From Methanoperedens sp049303315 (GTDB lineage: Archaea; Halobacteriota; Methanosarcinia; Methanosarcinales; Methanoperedenaceae), in NCBI GenBank assembly GCA_049303315.1, contig JBAQMZ010000020.1, positions 1-8,374 of the forward strand: 8,374 nt of DNA, in the 5' to 3' direction. The notes below the pieces were generated by a model. It was not told the DNA's origin and ran no database searches. It was given only the letters and a program-made list of their open reading frames with translations. This document shows positions 5,496-8,374 of the stretch, piece by piece. Each line of letters begins with the position of its first letter. Within the stretch, counting starts at the first letter, position 1. Made by a program: the position numbers and the translations under genes.

Positions 5496-5532
5496 ACGGG
5501 CTGCAAAATCCGTTGTTAGAGTTTTTATTTCC
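5496..5532 (-). repeat. 37-bp intergenic repeat, copy 2
   Basis: This copy shares the exact 16-base start ACGGGCTGCAAAATCC with 3377-3392 and a diverged remainder (ending TTTCC). It begins about 44 bp after the stop codon of the cytochrome gene on the minus strand, in the same relative orientation as copy 1. Confidence 0.6.
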
Positions 5533-5576
5533 CCAACCTGCCAACTTTACCACCCATTTTTATGTACAGGATTTAT

Positions 5577-6578
5577 TCATCTGCTCAGCCGACATCTCAA
5601 CACAGCCAGCAAAGCCGCAATTGCCGAAAGTGCTTCGAATGCAGGTGTTCTTGGCGTTGCACTCGTTGGTGTTGCTGTCGGATTCGCTGTTGTAGTTATC
5701 GGTGTATATGGAACTGTGGTCGGTTTCTCTGTTGTAGGTAAGGGTGTATACCAAGCGCTTGTATCTAATACGAACCCCTTATCAGAACCGCCTTTACCGT
5801 AGTGGCACCTGAAGCAAAAACCGTTGTTGACTATAATATCAGAGAATTTTAATGGCTTCGTATCCAGATTGCCATGGCAGGTATTGCACTTGCTGTCATT
5901 CCCGTCGTAATCATTACCGTGGCTTCCTTCGCCAAACATCCATTTAGAAAATGATGGATTGATCGAGGTCGAAGTGCTCGGATGAGTGGGTGTGGTTGGC
6001 GTAAAGGAATTTATTGACTGTCCTCGTCCTGCACGCGATGAGCCGAGCGTGGTAACCTGGAAACTAGGGTTTGTCTTCAGAGATAATACGGTATAGATAT
6101 CTCCATGATACATCCCAAGCGCCTCTGGCGAGTAGTTGCCGTCAGAGTAACTGACCGCTGGATGGTCATAACCCTGCCCTGCAGTAAAAGTCTCGATTCG
6201 ATAGGTCGGGTCTGAAAGGTTGCCAATAACTGATACCCGAAGCTTCTGTCCCACGAACTGGTGGACATCCTTCGTCGGGTCAATGAGTGTTGGAATGAAA
6301 TCGTCGAATTTATTTATCACAATGAGGCGAGCGCCTGCATCTCTATCACTCAGACTAAACTGTGCTGTGCCGTTAGTAATAGTTGCAACCTTATAGGGTA
6401 TACCGTTTAAGACGCATATGCCCTGGAAATCGCACAATTTAGCATCCGTGATGGACGTTGCCCTGATATCCCCTTTGCCGTCAAGGCTGGGTTCCAGAGT
6501 AAGTGTCAATGTTCCAGCAGCAGCAAGCCCTGTACCTAATATGAGGCATATTACAAATACTGCAATGGTGTGTCTCAT
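5577..6578 (-). CDS. Secreted di-heme c-type cytochrome with PGF-CTERM-like anchor
   Basis: A 333-residue exported protein, probably an electron carrier at the cell surface. Residues 1-21 are a signal peptide (VFVICLILGTGLAAA). Residues about 22-180 form a beta-rich domain with no heme motif that I do not recognise; it has a Cys pair (49, 55) and sequons. Two CXXCH heme c motifs follow: CNTCH at 231-235 and CFRCH at 255-259, with upstream His residues (139, 158, 199, 220) as possible distal ligands. Residues about 279-311 are a Thr/Pro-rich linker, typical of the glycosylated stalk before an archaeal sorting tail. The C-terminus, PAFEALSAIAALLAVL then an Arg-containing end, matches PGF-CTERM except that the G is A. 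The tail would be cut and lipid-linked by an archaeosortase such as ArtA. AGGAGG at 6590-6595 fixes the ATG. Haem attachment requires Ccm machinery not seen here. Confidence 0.82.
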   Translation of the reverse strand: MRHTIAVFVICLILGTGLAAAGTLTLTLEPSLDGKGDIRATSITDAKLCDFQGICVLNGIPYKVATITNGTAQFSLSDRDAGARLIVINKFDDFIPTLIDPTKDVHQFVGQKLRVSVIGNLSDPTYRIETFTAGQGYDHPAVSYSDGNYSPEALGMYHGDIYTVLSLKTNPSFQVTTLGSSRAGRGQSINSFTPTTPTHPSTSTSINPSFSKWMFGEGSHGNDYDGNDSKCNTCHGNLDTKPLKFSDIIVNNGFCFRCHYGKGGSDKGFVLDTSAWYTPLPTTEKPTTVPYTPITTTANPTATPTSATPRTPAFEALSAIAALLAVLRCRLSR

Positions 6579-6644
6579 TTTTTAATTTTCCTCCTGTAAA
6601 CTGTAATTTGATGTTAAAGTTATTAATTTGGACTCGTCTCTTTC

Positions 6645-6653
6645 CATAATATG
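6645..6653 (-). promoter_or_regulatory. Candidate TATA-like box of the cytochrome gene
   Basis: CATATTATG on the minus strand is centred about 71 bases upstream of the ATG. A start about 25 bases downstream would give a 5' UTR of roughly 45 nt carrying the AGGAGG site. It is the best TATA-like sequence in the 88-bp gap, but the gap is AT-rich. Confidence 0.35.
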
Positions 6654-6659
6654 CGTTTT

Positions 6660-6675
6660 CTCAATTTTATTTGAG
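6660..6675 (-). terminator. Weak hairpin around the stop codon of the 179-aa gene
   Basis: CTCAA (6660-6664) and TTGAG (6671-6675) pair across a 6-nt loop containing the stop codon at 6667-6669. The arrangement imitates the stronger 4149-4190 hairpin, but the stem is only 5 bp and there is no long T-tract after it, so chance is possible. Confidence 0.25.
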
Positions 6676-7206
6676 GCTAAACAAAATTGTTTGACTAGCT
6701 ACCGTTAAGCTTTCATTGCGAGCTCTTCCGAAATAGATTTGATAATCACCGTTTGGCGCAATTTCCATTACAGTGATAGTTAGATTTGAATATAATATGT
6801 AAGGAGAGACCTCATTATAAGTTTCCGGGAACACTACCGACAGTGGATTGAAACTCAGATTAATTCCTGATGGGTTATCTATAGAAGTTCCATTTGGATA
6901 TCGCAGTCTAACTGTATAATCAAAATAAATTTCATCCCCTTTTGTAACATTAGCACCTCCCACGATTATTTTGACTCGGACTGAATTTCCTCTGGATATC
7001 TGGGGATTATACGGTTCAGCATCTATACCTACATTAGGTATGGGTTTGCGGAAGGTCTGTTCTGGTTTTTGCACTGTCGGTATTGGTTGAACAGAAATAT
7101 TATTTTTATCATGTTGCTGCATGGATGTTTTATTAGTGTAAAGATATGCAGCAGTTCCGATGAGGATGAATAAACAGATTATTATAACGAGTTTTAGTTT
7201 TTTCAT
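6667..7206 (-). CDS. Membrane-anchored surface protein rich in N-glycosylation sequons
   Basis: I do not recognise this 179-residue protein. An N-terminal Lys-rich start and hydrophobic segment (about 5-23, LKLVIIICLFILIGTAAYL) suggest a signal anchor with the rest outside the cell. A flexible Gln/Pro-rich stretch (about 38-66) precedes a domain of alternating beta strands (about 70-179) that looks immunoglobulin-like; SRGNSVRVKIIVGG and NGDYQIYFGRA are typical strand-turn-strand patterns. Seven sequons (Asn25, 36, 86, 105, 116, 141, 164) fit a heavily glycosylated archaeal surface protein; Asn111 is followed by Pro and is not counted. There are no catalytic motifs, and the only Cys lies in the membrane segment. 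GGAAG at 7215-7219 is a fair Shine-Dalgarno for the ATG at 7204-7206. It lies 47 bp after the upstream gene, with a terminator-like hairpin between. Confidence 0.7.
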   Translation of the reverse strand: MKKLKLVIIICLFILIGTAAYLYTNKTSMQQHDKNNISVQPIPTVQKPEQTFRKPIPNVGIDAEPYNPQISRGNSVRVKIIVGGANVTKGDEIYFDYTVRLRYPNGTSIDNPSGINLSFNPLSVVFPETYNEVSPYILYSNLTITVMEIAPNGDYQIYFGRARNESLTVASQTILFSLK

Positions 7207-7218
7207 CTTTATTTCTTC

Positions 7219-7254
7219 CTTATGTTAAAAAGTTAAGGGGAAATTATCCCCCTT
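7219..7254 (-). terminator. Hairpin terminator after the 342-aa gene
   Basis: AAGGGG (7235-7240) and CCCCTT (7249-7254) form a 6-bp GC-containing stem with an 8-nt loop. It begins at the last base of the stop codon and is followed on the minus strand by AACTTTTTAAC. The next gene starts 47 bp from the stop codon, so this may be a partial terminator within a transcript. Confidence 0.5.
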
Positions 7255-8282
7255 CAATTTTGACTATAGACATGTACACGGTATCCCTGTGATGTATCCC
7301 ACACATCCATTCGCATCGGACACCAGACTGAATTAAGATTTGATGGAACAGAACTACCCCAGTATATGTAACCAGTGTTCTGTAGTAGTTGTGGATTGTA
7401 GACATTACCAATGTCACCTATAGCAAAATATTTATTTGAATCGTATTGCTCTCCACCCATATCGACCTCGTTGTAGGTGGTAGTTACATGTAATCCAAGG
7501 TCTATTATAGTATCGTCTATCCATGCGATGTATTTGTTGCCTGACAGTACGATGATTTCAAAGTAAACCTGTGTACCTGAACCAACAGTTTTATAAAGAC
7601 GATAGCCCCCCTCATCTGAATCATAGAGATATGTATAGATGTTGTTCGTGGTTCTATAGGTAGCTCTTTGCATACCAAGTTCTGCCCATTGATTAGTTCC
7701 ACGATCCACAAACCAGAGGGCCATTAGTGTATGGTGTGTAGCGTTTGTTAGAATTGGCAGATACCCGCTCATAATATTATTTGCACCAGCATATTTATTA
7801 TTAGTTGCAATCATTGCATGTCTGTAGTAATCAGTGCTACTATAGCACGTAGAAGTCGCTGTTAAAACAGATTCTACACTTGACGATGAGCATGCCAATG
7901 GTGAGGGTGGTTTCCTATCGAGTTTACTGGCTTCTTTGTTCATTATTTTTTGAGCTGCAGCTCTCTGTTCTGGTGTTAATAATAATTTTTCACCAGGCTT
8001 CAGTTCTGGAATATTTGATACTATTTGTTTAGCCTCCTCCTCAGTCATTTTCTTTTCCAATTCATCAACCAGCGCCATTTCTTCAGCGTCTATTAGGTAT
8101 TTTGGTTCTGGGCGGTTCGGATTTGGCGGTAGTTGCTTCAGTATCTCCTCCAGTCTTTTATCTTTGGATATATTTTCATTTCCTTGCGCGCTTACCGCTG
8201 GCACAAACACCATGCTCACCAGCAGCAGTGCCGCGAGCAGTGCGCCTAATTGCCCAACTTTACCCCAAACTTCTGACAACAA
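7254..8282 (-). CDS. Secreted protein of unknown function, beta-rich C-terminal domain
   Basis: I do not recognise the family. The 342 residues begin with a signal peptide (LGALLAALLLVSMVFVPAVSA, to about residue 32). A charged, helical, Pro-containing region follows (about 38-127; LVDELEKKMTEEEAKQIV could form a helix or short coiled coil) and may be a propeptide or spacer. Residues about 130-342 are rich in Tyr, Thr, Asn and aromatic beta strands (MALWFVDRGTNQWAELGMQ, YFEIIVLSGNKYIAWIDD), reminiscent of a jelly-roll or lectin-like fold. Cys131, Cys146 and Cys321 could form one disulfide. The start is unusual: an in-frame TAG lies at 8286-8288, there is no in-frame ATG before the signal core, and TTG at 8280-8282 (or the next TTG at 8277) is the only common start codon, without a Shine-Dalgarno site. 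The start is therefore uncertain; the frame itself is secure. Confidence 0.7.
   Translation of the reverse strand: MLSEVWGKVGQLGALLAALLLVSMVFVPAVSAQGNENISKDKRLEEILKQLPPNPNRPEPKYLIDAEEMALVDELEKKMTEEEAKQIVSNIPELKPGEKLLLTPEQRAAAQKIMNKEASKLDRKPPSPLACSSSSVESVLTATSTCYSSTDYYRHAMIATNNKYAGANNIMSGYLPILTNATHHTLMALWFVDRGTNQWAELGMQRATYRTTNNIYTYLYDSDEGGYRLYKTVGSGTQVYFEIIVLSGNKYIAWIDDTIIDLGLHVTTTYNEVDMGGEQYDSNKYFAIGDIGNVYNPQLLQNTGYIYWGSSVPSNLNSVWCPMRMDVWDTSQGYRVHVYSQN
8188..8251 (-). repeat. Signal-peptide DNA cassette, copy A
   Basis: This 64-bp stretch aligns without gaps to 5275-5338, 60 of 64 bases identical, giving two amino-acid changes (Met/Val and Ser/Asn). It covers the hydrophobic core and cleavage region. 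Flanking DNA on both sides is dissimilar. Confidence 0.85.
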
Positions 8283-8341
8283 AATCTAAAAAAAATATTT
8301 TTCCTAAAGCAGTAACCTATTTATTAGAATTTTGACCGAAA

Positions 8342-8351
8342 CATATATATG
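8342..8351 (-). promoter_or_regulatory. Candidate TATA-box promoter of the 342-aa gene
   Basis: CATATATATG is centred near 8346. Transcription about 25 bases downstream (near 8320) would leave a leader of about 38 nt before the TTG start. The remaining leader contains an A/T run (8-base homopolymer at 8288-8295) and no other feature. Confidence 0.45.
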
Positions 8352-8374
8352 CTTTGTTGTCATATAATACATGA

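Noticed and set aside
5560..5754. 64-codon minus-strand frame rich in Asn/Ser/Thr
   Set aside because: It is an out-of-frame reading of the repetitive Thr/Pro linker of the cytochrome.
8102..8335. Plus-strand 77-codon frame
   Set aside because: It is antisense to the signal peptide and N-terminal part of the 342-aa gene.
1..8374. CRISPR array, transposase or phage integration site
   Set aside because: No regularly spaced repeats, no transposase-like protein, and no duplication of the tRNA-Gln 3' end was seen elsewhere in the window.

Overview
The window looks archaeal, most likely from a Methanosarcinales-type euryarchaeon. It carries the archaeal/eukaryotic ribosomal protein S6e, a tRNA-Gln(UUG) without an encoded CCA end, TATA-like boxes at archaeal spacing, a UPF0228-like protein (a family I know from Methanosarcina), many N-glycosylation sequons in secreted proteins, and a C-terminal tripartite tail resembling the archaeosortase PGF-CTERM signal. 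A secreted di-heme c-type cytochrome points towards a cytochrome-bearing lineage such as Methanosarcina or Ca. Methanoperedens. The lineage call is inference.

Region 1 (1-981) is housekeeping: rps6e and tRNA-Gln, both on the minus strand, then a 223-bp divergent spacer. The spacer holds three short perfect palindromes and a TATA-like box placed so that the iscS transcript would be leaderless or nearly so.

Region 2 (982-3295, plus strand) is a two-gene iron-sulfur assembly operon. IscS/NifS cysteine desulfurase supplies sulfur and IscU/NifU-type scaffold receives it; the genes are 4 bp apart. It is followed by a hairpin-rich intergenic repeat (about 2611-2731) and a small integral-membrane ICMT/PEMT-type methyltransferase. 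A cluster of hairpins at 3304-3365 separates this block from the convergent genes.

Region 3 (3441-8282, all minus strand) is an accessory block of five cell-surface or secreted proteins. In transcription order (right to left) they are: an unrecognised secreted beta-rich protein (342 aa), a membrane-anchored protein rich in sequons (179 aa), a di-heme cytochrome with a PGF-CTERM-like tail (333 aa), a secreted C39/papain-like cysteine peptidase with a probable propeptide (394 aa), and a UPF0228-like membrane-anchored protein (228 aa). Spacings of 45-220 bp, several 3'-end hairpins and separate promoter candidates suggest individually controlled genes rather than one tight operon.

The most interesting signals are: (i) a compact two-helix RNA fold capped by a GUAA tetraloop just upstream of the peptidase Shine-Dalgarno site, a candidate cis-regulatory RNA; (ii) a signal-peptide DNA cassette, 60 of 64 bp identical, shared by two proteins with otherwise dissimilar mature parts; (iii) a 13-bp perfect terminator hairpin whose loop contains the peptidase stop codon, so one stem arm is coding; (iv) a 37-bp repeat lying in the same orientation downstream of two minus-strand genes; (v) a PAF variant of the PGF-CTERM motif on the di-heme cytochrome.
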